This document shows positions 12,601 through 20,108 of a DNA stretch of 64,000 nt, piece after piece; within the stretch, counting starts at the first letter, position 1, and each line of letters starts with the position of its first letter. The stretch lies in NCBI GenBank assembly GCA_963712995.1, contig CAVQKH010000032.1, positions 61,959 through 125,958 on the forward strand, in the 5' to 3' direction. The notes beneath the pieces were generated by a model, which did not search any database, had not been told where the DNA came from, and was given only the letters and a program-made list of their open reading frames with translations. The stretch comes from GCA-003244245 sp963712995 (lineage in GTDB: Bacteria; Actinomycetota; Actinomycetes; Mycobacteriales; Pseudonocardiaceae). Position numbers and translations under genes: made by a program.

Positions 12601-15600
12601 GAAGATTCCGGTCATCTCGTCCACGCCGGGCAGTTCGGCCGGACGCCCTGACATCGTGACCCCGAAACAGACGTCGCGGTCACCGCTGTAGCGGGACAGC
12701 AGTAGCGCCCAGGCCCCCTGCATGACGGCGTTGACCGTGAGGTGGTGGCGCCGGGCGAACTCGTAGAGGCGGCTGGACTGCCTCACCCCCAGCTCCAGCA
12801 AGACCCGATCCGCCGACCGGCTGGTGTGTGCCTGCGCCGGTACCCGGTCGTAGGGCAGCCCGGTCGGGGCGGCCAACCCGGACAGCACTGTGCGCCAGTG
12901 TTGTTCGGCACGGTGCTGTTCGGCGTTGTGGTGGTCTTGTTGTTGGAGCCAGTGCAGGTAGTCGCGGAAGGGTCGCCGCTGCGGTGGTCGCAGGTCGGTG
13001 CCGGTGTGGGTGAGTGCGGTGTGGCAGGCGAAGACATCGGAGAGCACCTGGAAAACGCTCCAGCCATCCAGCAGCACGTGGTGGAAACTCCACACCACCC
13101 GCACCTCGGTATCCGAGATCCGCACCAACCGCACCCGCAGCAACGGCGCCCTGCCCAGCTCGAAACCCTCAGCGCGCTCCGCAGCCAGCAAACCCTCCAG
13201 CTCACGGTCCCGCTCCTGCCCAGGCAACTCCCGCCAGTCGTGATGGACCACCGGCAACTCCACCCGGCGGTGCACCACCTGCACCGGCTCGACCAACCCA
13301 TCCCAGACCACACTGCTGCGCAACACCGGCGTCCGGTCCAGCACCTGCTGCCAGGCCACCGCGAACACCCACGGATCGGACACCCCGTCCACCACGAACG
13401 TGGCCTGCTCCAGATACACCCCCTGCTCCCCCTGAGACAGCGCGTGGAACACGATGCCCGCCTGCATCGGCGTCAACGGATAAATGTCCTCCACCCCACG
13501 CCCATCCCCCACCAGAGAATCCACCGCAACCTGATCAAGCCGAGCCAACGGGAAATCCGACGGAGTACAACCACCCACACCCGGGCGCCCACAATGCTCA
13601 ATCACCTCACGCAACGCACCGAGCATCCCCAGCGCCAACGCATCGATAGTGTCCTGAGAGTGCAACTGCTCGGAGTAAAACCAGGTCAGCTCCAGGCATT
13701 TCTCCTCAATCCGACCCACCACATCAATCATGTGAGTCCGATGCTGCGCCGGATCAGCATCAGCACCCAAACCCCCACACACCCGGTGATAAAGCCCACC
13801 ACCAGTGGTAGGCCACTCGAACTGACCGAGATAATTGACACTGACCTGCGGCGCCAACCCACCCCGCAATGCCGCGGCGCCGGTGAGATACCGCAGCACG
13901 CCATACCCCAAACCACGCCGCGGCACCGCCCGCAACTGCTCCTTGACCGACTTGAGCACCACCCCCCAATCCCGCTGCTCAGTAACCTCCAACGCAACCG
14001 GGAACATCGTGGTGAACCACCCCACCGTCCGGGACAGATCAACCCCCTCAAACACCTCCTCCCGACCATGCCCCTCCAGATCCACCACCACCCGCCCACA
14101 CCCGGTCCACTCCGAGAGCACCCGACCCAACGCAGCCAGCAACACATCATTGACCTGCGTGCGATACACCCCCGGCACCTCAACCAACAACGCCCTGGTC
14201 CGCTCCGGATCCAGCCGCACCGTCACCGACCGCATCGACGCAACCGTGTTCACCCCCACCCCATCAGTGGGCAACGCCAGGGTCGGAAGGGCCGGGGCCA
14301 CCACGCTCGCATCACCCACCACCCCAGCCCAATAACCCAGCTCGTCGTCACACCCACCCGAGCCGGCATGCTCACTCAACCGCAACGCCCACTCCCGAAA
14401 CGACGTCGTCCGCGACCCCAGATGCGCTTTCTCCCCACCCACCACCTGCCGATAAGCGGTATCCAAATCCTCCAACAAAATCCGCCACGACACCCCATCA
14501 ACCACCAAGTGATGCACCACCACCACCAACACCGGCCACCGCCCGACCCCCCCGTCAAACAACACCGCGGCTAGCAACGGACCACACGCCAGATCGAAAC
14601 CCGCGTACACCCGCTCAACGACCCGAGCCATCACCGCATCCTGGTCATCACCATCCACACCAGACACATCGTGACACCACAACACATCCACCAACTCAAC
14701 CGGCGCATTAACCTGCCACCACCGGGAAACCCCACCCGGACCATCCCGAAACTCAAAACGCATCCGCAACGCATCATGATGCTCCACCACCACCGCAAAC
14801 GCCGACCGCAACGCAGCCACATCAACACCCGCAACCAACTCCACCCGCACCACCTGATTGAAACGCTCCAACCGCACCAACCCGGACTCGAACAACCAAT
14901 GCTGAATCGGAGTCAACGGCACCACACCACACACCGGCCCCCGCTCAACCACATCCCCCACCACCGACACATTCGCCGCCAGCGACGCGACAGTGTGGTG
15001 CAGGAACATGTCCTGGGAGCTCAGGCGCAGGCCGGCTCGGCGGGCCCGGGACACCACCTGGATGCTCAGGATCGAGTCCCCACCGAGTTCGAAGAAGTTG
15101 TCCTCGATCCCGACCCGCTGCACCCCTAATATCTCGGCCCAGATCTCGGCGAGTGCGCGCTCGACATCGGTCCGGGGTGCCACGTAGTCCCGGCCGGCGA
15201 GGCGGCCCCAGTCCGGCTCGGGCAGGGCAGCGCGATCCAGCTGCCCGGTGGGGTTCAGGGGGAGCGCATCCAGTGTCACGAAGATCGACGGCAGCAGGTA
15301 GTCCGGCAGCAGCCGGCGCAGGAAGGCGGGTAACGCCCGTGTTGCGGTGTCCGGCGCCGCGCCCGACGTCAGCACCACATAGGCCACCAAGCGGGGGCGC
15401 CCGGAGTCATCGTCGCGAACGAGGGCGACCGTCTCGGCGACATCGGGGTGGTGGCTGAGCGCGGCCTCGACCTCACTCAGCTCAATCCGGTACCCCCGGA
15501 GCTTCACCTGGTGTTCCGACCGGCCCAGATACTCCAACTCGCCCCGGGTGTTCCAGCGCACGACATCCCCGGTGCGGTACAGCCGGGCGCCCGGCACACC

Positions 15601-15819
15601 GAAGGGATCGGGCACGAACCGCTGCGCGGTCAAGCCCGGGCGGCCCAGGTACCCCCGGGCCAGACCGCCACCACCGAGGTACAGCTCGCCCCGCACACCG
15701 GCCGGCACCGGCCGCAGTCCGGCATCGAGCACGTACACCTGGGTGTTGGCGATCGGCCGCCCGATCGGCGGCGGTTGATCACCGGGCAATGCCTGGTCTC
15801 GAATACCACGCGGTGGCAT
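9652..15819 (-). CDS. NRPS 1, central segment: A2(C-term)-T2-E2-C3-A3-T3-E3(N-term)
   Basis: This is 2055 codons of the NRPS 1 assembly line, starting inside A2 because of a frameshift at about 15,799 and ending inside E3. In order: the A2 C-terminal part (to about 170), T2 (LGGDSILSIQ, near 240), E2 (about 290-750; HHLVVDGVSW), DCL-type C3 (about 760-1200; FHHVLLDGWS), A3 (about 1215-1720), T3 (near 1775) and the start of E3. The A3 specificity residues read D-V-F-G-V-A-I-V-Y-K. A2 is odd: its A10 motif is PTGQLDRAALP, with Gln (CAG, about 15,250) where the catalytic lysine of adenylation domains should be. The E2-C3 block is the intact copy of a 2.1-kb repeat. Confidence 0.88.
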   Translation of the reverse strand: MPPRGIRDQALPGDQPPPIGRPIANTQVYVLDAGLRPVPAGVRGELYLGGGGLARGYLGRPGLTAQRFVPDPFGVPGARLYRTGDVVRWNTRGELEYLGRSEHQVKLRGYRIELSEVEAALSHHPDVAETVALVRDDDSGRPRLVAYVVLTSGAAPDTATRALPAFLRRLLPDYLLPSIFVTLDALPLNPTGQLDRAALPEPDWGRLAGRDYVAPRTDVERALAEIWAEILGVQRVGIEDNFFELGGDSILSIQVVSRARRAGLRLSSQDMFLHHTVASLAANVSVVGDVVERGPVCGVVPLTPIQHWLFESGLVRLERFNQVVRVELVAGVDVAALRSAFAVVVEHHDALRMRFEFRDGPGGVSRWWQVNAPVELVDVLWCHDVSGVDGDDQDAVMARVVERVYAGFDLACGPLLAAVLFDGGVGRWPVLVVVVHHLVVDGVSWRILLEDLDTAYRQVVGGEKAHLGSRTTSFREWALRLSEHAGSGGCDDELGYWAGVVGDASVVAPALPTLALPTDGVGVNTVASMRSVTVRLDPERTRALLVEVPGVYRTQVNDVLLAALGRVLSEWTGCGRVVVDLEGHGREEVFEGVDLSRTVGWFTTMFPVALEVTEQRDWGVVLKSVKEQLRAVPRRGLGYGVLRYLTGAAALRGGLAPQVSVNYLGQFEWPTTGGGLYHRVCGGLGADADPAQHRTHMIDVVGRIEEKCLELTWFYSEQLHSQDTIDALALGMLGALREVIEHCGRPGVGGCTPSDFPLARLDQVAVDSLVGDGRGVEDIYPLTPMQAGIVFHALSQGEQGVYLEQATFVVDGVSDPWVFAVAWQQVLDRTPVLRSSVVWDGLVEPVQVVHRRVELPVVHHDWRELPGQERDRELEGLLAAERAEGFELGRAPLLRVRLVRISDTEVRVVWSFHHVLLDGWSVFQVLSDVFACHTALTHTGTDLRPPQRRPFRDYLHWLQQQDHHNAEQHRAEQHWRTVLSGLAAPTGLPYDRVPAQAHTSRSADRVLLELGVRQSSRLYEFARRHHLTVNAVMQGAWALLLSRYSGDRDVCFGVTMSGRPAELPGVDEMTGIFINTLPVRVDVPSSTGVVAWLQELQTAQAESRRFEHLPLSRLQSWSDVPGGVRLFDSLVVYENYPINDEAAATHGLAIRDLTAVETTNYPLCAVVSPGRTLSVALGYDAALFDLATVEGLAARLIRVLDRIVEDPTAPVSRIEIVTDDERTRLLTEWNDTERAVPQVVWPELFATQVVRTPDAVAVVCGGEELSYQELDERANRLARLLIARGVGPEQFVGLALPRSVDMVVAVVAVWKAGAGYVPIDPGYPAERIGFMCSDAGLAMVLATAETVDRLPQEAGVVQLVIDHAGIVAEIAGCSGAGVSDADRIRPLVGAHPAYVIYTSGSTGVPKGVVVAQRSVVDLAVWAAADFGVSGLSRVVASTSLSFDVSVFELFCPLTVGGTVEVVRDVLALGGLAPGEPGVGTGVASLISGVPSAFAQVLSQGGVGVSAGTVVLAGEALSARAVREIRSATSCRRIANIYGPTEATVYATAWYSDQALPGDQPPPIGRPIANTQVYVLDAGLRPVPAGVRGELYLGGGGLARGYLRRPGLTAQRFVANPFGVPGTRLYRTGDVVRWNTGGELEYLGRSDHQVKIRGFRIELGEIEAALARHPALAEAVVVARHHEADHQRLVAYLVPAGSTAPAPADLRSWLTRSLPEHLVPSVFVVLPELPLNPNGKLDRRALPAPDTQPELDSPYRAPSTAIEQELARVWAEVLRVERVGVEDNFFTLGGDSILSIQVVSRARQVGLMVTPRDLFAYPTVRLLAANVSVVGDVVERGPVCGVVPLTPIQHWLFESGLVRLERFNQVVRVELVAGVDVAALRSAFAVVVEHHDALRMRFEFRDGPGGVSRWWQVNAPVELVDVLWCHDVSGVDGDDQDAVMARVVERVYAGFDLACGPLLAAVLFDGGVGRWPVLVVVVHHLVVDGVSWRILLEDLDTAYRQVVGGEKAHLGSRTTSFREWALRLSEHAGSGGCDGELGYWAGVVGDASVWPRPFRP
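10915..11250. repeat. A-domain direct repeat, copy 1 (A3)
   Basis: About 335 bp of the A3 core, from the A7/A8 side to the YGPTE region, is nearly identical to 15546-15880 in A2. The A2 copy carries an extra C at about 15,799 that breaks the frame; this copy is intact. Confidence 0.75.
12883..14984. repeat. 2.1-kb direct repeat, copy 2 (E2-C3), intact
   Basis: This is the second copy of the 8212-10357 block. It reads without interruption through E2 and into C3, so it serves as the reference for recognising the two frameshifts in copy 1. The copies start about 4.67 kb apart, roughly one C-A-T-E module. Confidence 0.85.
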
Positions 15820-15880
15820 ACACCGTGGCCTCGGTCGGGCCGTAGATGTTGGCGATCCGCGTGCACGAGGTCGCCGACCG
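15546..15880. repeat. A-domain direct repeat, copy 2 (A2)
   Basis: This is the A2 counterpart of 10915-11250. It differs by scattered substitutions and by one inserted C at about 15,799, which causes the third frameshift of NRPS 1. Confidence 0.75.
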
Positions 15881-18800
15881 GATCTGCTGAACCGCTCGGG
15901 ATGACACCGTCTCCCTGGTGAGCACGACGGTGCCCGCGGTGAGCGTCACCGGCCCCTGCGCGATGACCTGAGACAGCGCCGAGGGCACCGCGCTGACCAG
16001 GCTGGCCACCCGGTCGCCCACCCGCGGCCGGGTCAAGGCAAGCAGGTCGCGGACCACCTCGACAGCACCGCCGACGACAAGTGGGCAGCAGATCTCGAAC
16101 ACCGACACATCGCAGGTCAGCGGCGTCGATGCCACCACCCACGACAACCCCGAGGCCCCGAATTCCGCCGCCGCCCACCCGGCGAGATCCACCACACTCG
16201 CGTGCGTGACGACGACCCCCTTCGGCGGCCCCGTCGAACCCGAGGTGTAGCTCACATAAGCCGGCTGGGCTCGCGAGATCGGCCGCACCCGATCGGCGTC
16301 AGCCACATCCAGGCCGGAACGGGCCGCAAGCTCCGCGACCGTCGGGGCGTCGTCGAGGACCAGCCGGCGCGCGCCTGGCGCCCGGGGTACCCGGCCGGTC
16401 ACCGCGGTGGTGGTCACCAGCAACGCCGGGGACACCTCGGCGCACAGGACACCGATCCGCTCCGCCGGGTGGCCGGGGTCGATCGGCAAGTAGGCCGCGC
16501 CCGCCTTCCACACCGCCGCTACCGCCACGACCATGTCCACCGAACGCGGCAGCGCCAGCGCCACGAACCGCTCCGGACCCGCTCCCCGCTCGATCAGCAG
16601 CCGCGCCAGCCGATTCGCCCGCTCATTCAGCTCTGCATAGGACAGCTCCTCGTCGCCGAAGACGACCGCCACCGCACCCGGCGTGCGCGCCACCTGAGCC
16701 TCGAACAGCTCCGTCCACGCCGCCGCAGGCGCCGGCTGGGCGGTGTCGTTGCGCTCCACCAGCAACCGGTGCCACTCGCCGTGGGCCAGCGACGGGAGCT
16801 GCGCCAGCGGCCGGTGCGGATCGTCGGCTACTCCCTCGAGCAGTACCTCCAGGCTCGCCACCAGCCCCGCGATCGTGCCGGCATCGAACAGGTCGGTGTT
16901 GTACTCGACGGTGATATTCAGCGACCCGTCCCGGGGCAGGAACTCCACCACCAGGTCGAACCGGCAGCAGGGACGAGGCAGGGCGTGCTCGGTGACGGAC
17001 AGGCCGGCGATCTCCCGCGGCGGCACCATCTGCTGCTGCAACACCACCATGGCCCCCACCAGTGGGCTACGGCTGGGATCGCGCTCCGGTCGCAGTTCCT
17101 CGATCAGACGGTCGAAGGGGACCGCGTCGTGGGCGAAGGCCTCCAGCACCGTCTCCCGGACCTCGGTGAGGAACTCACCGAAGGGCTGGGTGGGCTGCAC
17201 CCGGGAGCGCAGCACGACGGTGTTGACGAAGAACCCGACCAGTTGCTCCAGCTCGGCCCGGTCGCGCCCGGAGGTCACGGTGCCGACGGCGATGTCGTGC
17301 TGGCCGCTGTAGCGGGACAGCACCAGCTGGACCGCGGCGCTCAGCGTCATGAACAGCGTGGCACCGTGTGCCTGACCGACCGCCCTCAGCCGCCGCACCA
17401 GGCCGGCGGACAGGTCGTGGCGGTGCACCGCACCGCAGCTCGTGCGCAGCGGCGGCCGGGGCCGGTCCGTCGGCAGCTCCAGCACCTCGACACCGGCCAG
17501 TTGGCGTTTCCAGTACTCCAGGTGCTGCGTCAGCCCGGCATCCGCCAGCTGTCCGCGCTGCCACACGGCGAAGTCCGGGTACTGGATCGGCAGCTTTGCC
17601 AGCGTGGCCGTGGAGTGCCGGCGGGCGGCGCCGTAAAACTCCAGCAGCTCGTTCACCAGGATGCGGACCGACCAACCGTCGGTGACGATGTGGTGCTGGC
17701 TGAGTAGCAGCGCGTGGTCGTTGGGGGCCAACCGCACCAGCAACACCCGGGTCAGCGGACCGCATCTCACATCGAAGGGAACCCGCAACTCCTGCGACAG
17801 GGCCTGCTCCAGCGCCTGTTCGAGCGCACCGTCGGGTCGCTGGTCCCTCAGGTCCAACACCCGTAGCGGTATCTCCCCAGCAGTCGCGACGACTTGGACG
17901 CCGCGTCCATCGACGGTGTCGAACGTCGTGCGCAACGAGTCGTGCCGGTCGCTCAGGGCAGCCAGGGCCGACCGCAACGCCTGGAGATCCAGCGCTCCGG
18001 TCAGGCGCAGCCCGACGCCGGTGTTGTACTCGGCCCCGCCGGCGCTCAGATCGTCCAGGAACCACAACCGTTGCTGCGCCGGAGAAAGCGGCACGGTTTC
18101 TCCCCGTGTGACGGGGATGATCTGTTCGGCGGAGCCGGGTACGGGGAGCTGGGGCAGGAGCTCGGCGAGCCGCGCGATGGTCGGGGTGTCGAACACGGCT
18201 CGGGCGGGCAGCTGCGCGCCGAAGGTCTCCCGGATCAGCGACAGCGCCCGGAAACTCAGGATGGAGTCGCCGCCCAGGGCGAAGAAGTCGTCCTCGACGC
18301 TGACCTCCGCCAGGCCGAGCAGACGTCCCCAGATCCCGGCCAGCGCCCGCTCGGCGGAGGTGCGCGGCGCGACGTAGCCGGCGTCGCCGACCAGGCCGGC
18401 CGCGGGCGCGGGCAACGCACGCCGGTCGAGCTTGCCGTTGGGCGTCAACGGTAGGCGGGCCAGCACCGTGAACACCGAGGGCACCATGTACTCGGGCAGC
18501 GAGGCGGCGACCAACGCGCGCAACTCACTCGACGTCGGCACCCGTCCGTTGGCCGCAACCAGGTACGCGACCAGCCGCCGGTGACCGGGCTGGTCCTCCC
18601 GAGCGATCACGGCGGCGTCGGCGATGTCGGGGTCCCGGCGCAGCAACGCCTCGATCTCCCCCGGCTCGATGCGGAATCCGCGGATCTTCACCTGGTCATC
18701 GGCACGACCGGCGAACTCCAACTGGCCCTCGGTACTCCAGCGGGCCAGGTCACCGGTGCGATACATCCGGGAGCCGGGGTCACCGAACGGATTCGCGACG

Positions 18801-20038
18801 AACCGCTGGGCCGTCAACCCCGGCCGGTTCAGATAGCCGCGGGCCAGGCCCTGCCCGGTGACGTAGAGCTCACCCACCACACCGGTCGGCACCGGCCGCA
18901 GCGCCGCATCGAGCACGTACACCCTGGTGTTCCAGATCGGCCGGCCGATCGGCGGGATCCCACCCGGTGAGAGTGGCTCGGTCCAGGTCGAGACCACCGT
19001 CGACTCGGTCGGCCCATACGAGTTGATCATTCGACGGCCTGGGGCCCAGCGTTCAACCAGCTCACCCGGGCAGGCTTCGCCGCCGACGATCAGCGTCCGG
19101 AAGTGCGGTAACCCGTCTCGCGCCGCCGCGGGCGGCACGGTGGCCAGCGCGGCCGGCGGGATCAGGGCGTGCGTCACCCGCCCCTGGGCCAGCACCTGCG
19201 CGAGTTGGTCGCCCAGCAGCGGACCCGGCGGCGGCACCACGAGCGCGGCCCCCACCGGCAACGACATGCACAGCTCCAGCACCGAGGCGTCGAAGCTGGG
19301 CGAGGAGAACTCCAGCACCCGGTCTCCCGGCGCGACGGCGTAGCGATCCACCTCGGCGGCGGAGAAGCTGGCCAGCCCGGCGTGGGTGAGCGTCACTCCC
19401 TTCGGGCGTCCGGTCGAGCCCGAGGTGTAGATGACGTAGGCCAGGTGCTCGGGGACGAGGGGAGCCCGGCGATCCGTATCGGTGGGCGCGCGATCCGGCA
19501 TCCTGGCCAGATCCGAGCGCAGAGCCGGTTCGTCGACCACCAGCACCGGCACGCCCTCGACAACGGGAAGCGCAGCGGCGAGCGCGGCTCGGGTCAGCAC
19601 CGACACCGGGCGAGCGTCGGTCACCATGAAAGCGAGTCGCTCAGCCGGGTACGCCGGGTCCACCGGCAGGAAGGCCGCGCCCGCCTTCAGGACGGCGAGT
19701 TGGGCGATGACGATGTCCGCCGAGCGCGGCAGGACCAGCGCCACGATCTGCTCCGGGCCGGCACCCCCGGCGATCAGCAGATGAGCCAACCGGTTGGCCC
19801 GTGCCTCCAGCTCGGCGTAGCTCAGCGGCTCGGTCCGCGCCGGGCCGGCGAACACCAGGGCGGGCGCATCCGGGGTCCGGGCCACTTGGGCTTGGAACAA
19901 CTCGGGAAATGTGACCGGGAGGATGTCGCGGTCGGTGTCGTTCCACTCGATGAGCAGCCGGCGGCGCTCAGCCGCCGTCAGGACCTCGATCACAGGGAGA
20001 TCTCCGGCCAGCACCGGCGTCGGCTTGTCAGCCACCAT
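15779..20038 (-). CDS. NRPS 1, first segment: A1-T1-C2-A2(N-term)
   Basis: This is the start of the first NRPS, with a loading module that lacks a C domain. I place the start at ATG 20038, where GGAGGG lies 7 nt upstream; a TTG at 20074 would extend it by 12 residues across that ribosome site. Domains: a C-A linker remnant and A1 (YTSGSTGRPKGV, FDASVLE, NSYGPTE, PNGKLDRRALP), T1 (LGGDSILSFR), LCL-type C2 (LSPAQQRLWF, HHIVTDG), then A2 until the frame is lost at about 15,799. The A1 code reads D-A-L-L-I-G-S-V-V-K. A2 has CDVSVFE where sister A3 has FDVSVFE, and LTRE where A3 has LAGE, so its core looks eroded. The serine hydrolase gene ends 70 nt upstream in the same direction, suggesting one operon. 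Confidence 0.9.
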   Translation of the reverse strand: MVADKPTPVLAGDLPVIEVLTAAERRRLLIEWNDTDRDILPVTFPELFQAQVARTPDAPALVFAGPARTEPLSYAELEARANRLAHLLIAGGAGPEQIVALVLPRSADIVIAQLAVLKAGAAFLPVDPAYPAERLAFMVTDARPVSVLTRAALAAALPVVEGVPVLVVDEPALRSDLARMPDRAPTDTDRRAPLVPEHLAYVIYTSGSTGRPKGVTLTHAGLASFSAAEVDRYAVAPGDRVLEFSSPSFDASVLELCMSLPVGAALVVPPPGPLLGDQLAQVLAQGRVTHALIPPAALATVPPAAARDGLPHFRTLIVGGEACPGELVERWAPGRRMINSYGPTESTVVSTWTEPLSPGGIPPIGRPIWNTRVYVLDAALRPVPTGVVGELYVTGQGLARGYLNRPGLTAQRFVANPFGDPGSRMYRTGDLARWSTEGQLEFAGRADDQVKIRGFRIEPGEIEALLRRDPDIADAAVIAREDQPGHRRLVAYLVAANGRVPTSSELRALVAASLPEYMVPSVFTVLARLPLTPNGKLDRRALPAPAAGLVGDAGYVAPRTSAERALAGIWGRLLGLAEVSVEDDFFALGGDSILSFRALSLIRETFGAQLPARAVFDTPTIARLAELLPQLPVPGSAEQIIPVTRGETVPLSPAQQRLWFLDDLSAGGAEYNTGVGLRLTGALDLQALRSALAALSDRHDSLRTTFDTVDGRGVQVVATAGEIPLRVLDLRDQRPDGALEQALEQALSQELRVPFDVRCGPLTRVLLVRLAPNDHALLLSQHHIVTDGWSVRILVNELLEFYGAARRHSTATLAKLPIQYPDFAVWQRGQLADAGLTQHLEYWKRQLAGVEVLELPTDRPRPPLRTSCGAVHRHDLSAGLVRRLRAVGQAHGATLFMTLSAAVQLVLSRYSGQHDIAVGTVTSGRDRAELEQLVGFFVNTVVLRSRVQPTQPFGEFLTEVRETVLEAFAHDAVPFDRLIEELRPERDPSRSPLVGAMVVLQQQMVPPREIAGLSVTEHALPRPCCRFDLVVEFLPRDGSLNITVEYNTDLFDAGTIAGLVASLEVLLEGVADDPHRPLAQLPSLAHGEWHRLLVERNDTAQPAPAAAWTELFEAQVARTPGAVAVVFGDEELSYAELNERANRLARLLIERGAGPERFVALALPRSVDMVVAVAAVWKAGAAYLPIDPGHPAERIGVLCAEVSPALLVTTTAVTGRVPRAPGARRLVLDDAPTVAELAARSGLDVADADRVRPISRAQPAYVSYTSGSTGPPKGVVVTHASVVDLAGWAAAEFGASGLSWVVASTPLTCDVSVFEICCPLVVGGAVEVVRDLLALTRPRVGDRVASLVSAVPSALSQVIAQGPVTLTAGTVVLTRETVSSRAVQQIRSATSCTRIANIYGPTEATVYATAWYSRPGIAR

Positions 20039-20108
20039 CTCGAATCCCTCCAGGCAACCGGGGCAACCGGGCAACGATGCAGCGAAGAGTGGATCGGCGG
20101 GACACCGC

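Noticed and set aside
12742..14574. 610-codon plus-strand frame
   Set aside because: Antisense to E2-C3 of NRPS 1. It lacks family features and is repeated wherever the E-C block is duplicated.
20038..20074. TTG 20074 as NRPS 1 start
   Set aside because: It would translate through the GGAGGG ribosome site that fits ATG 20038.
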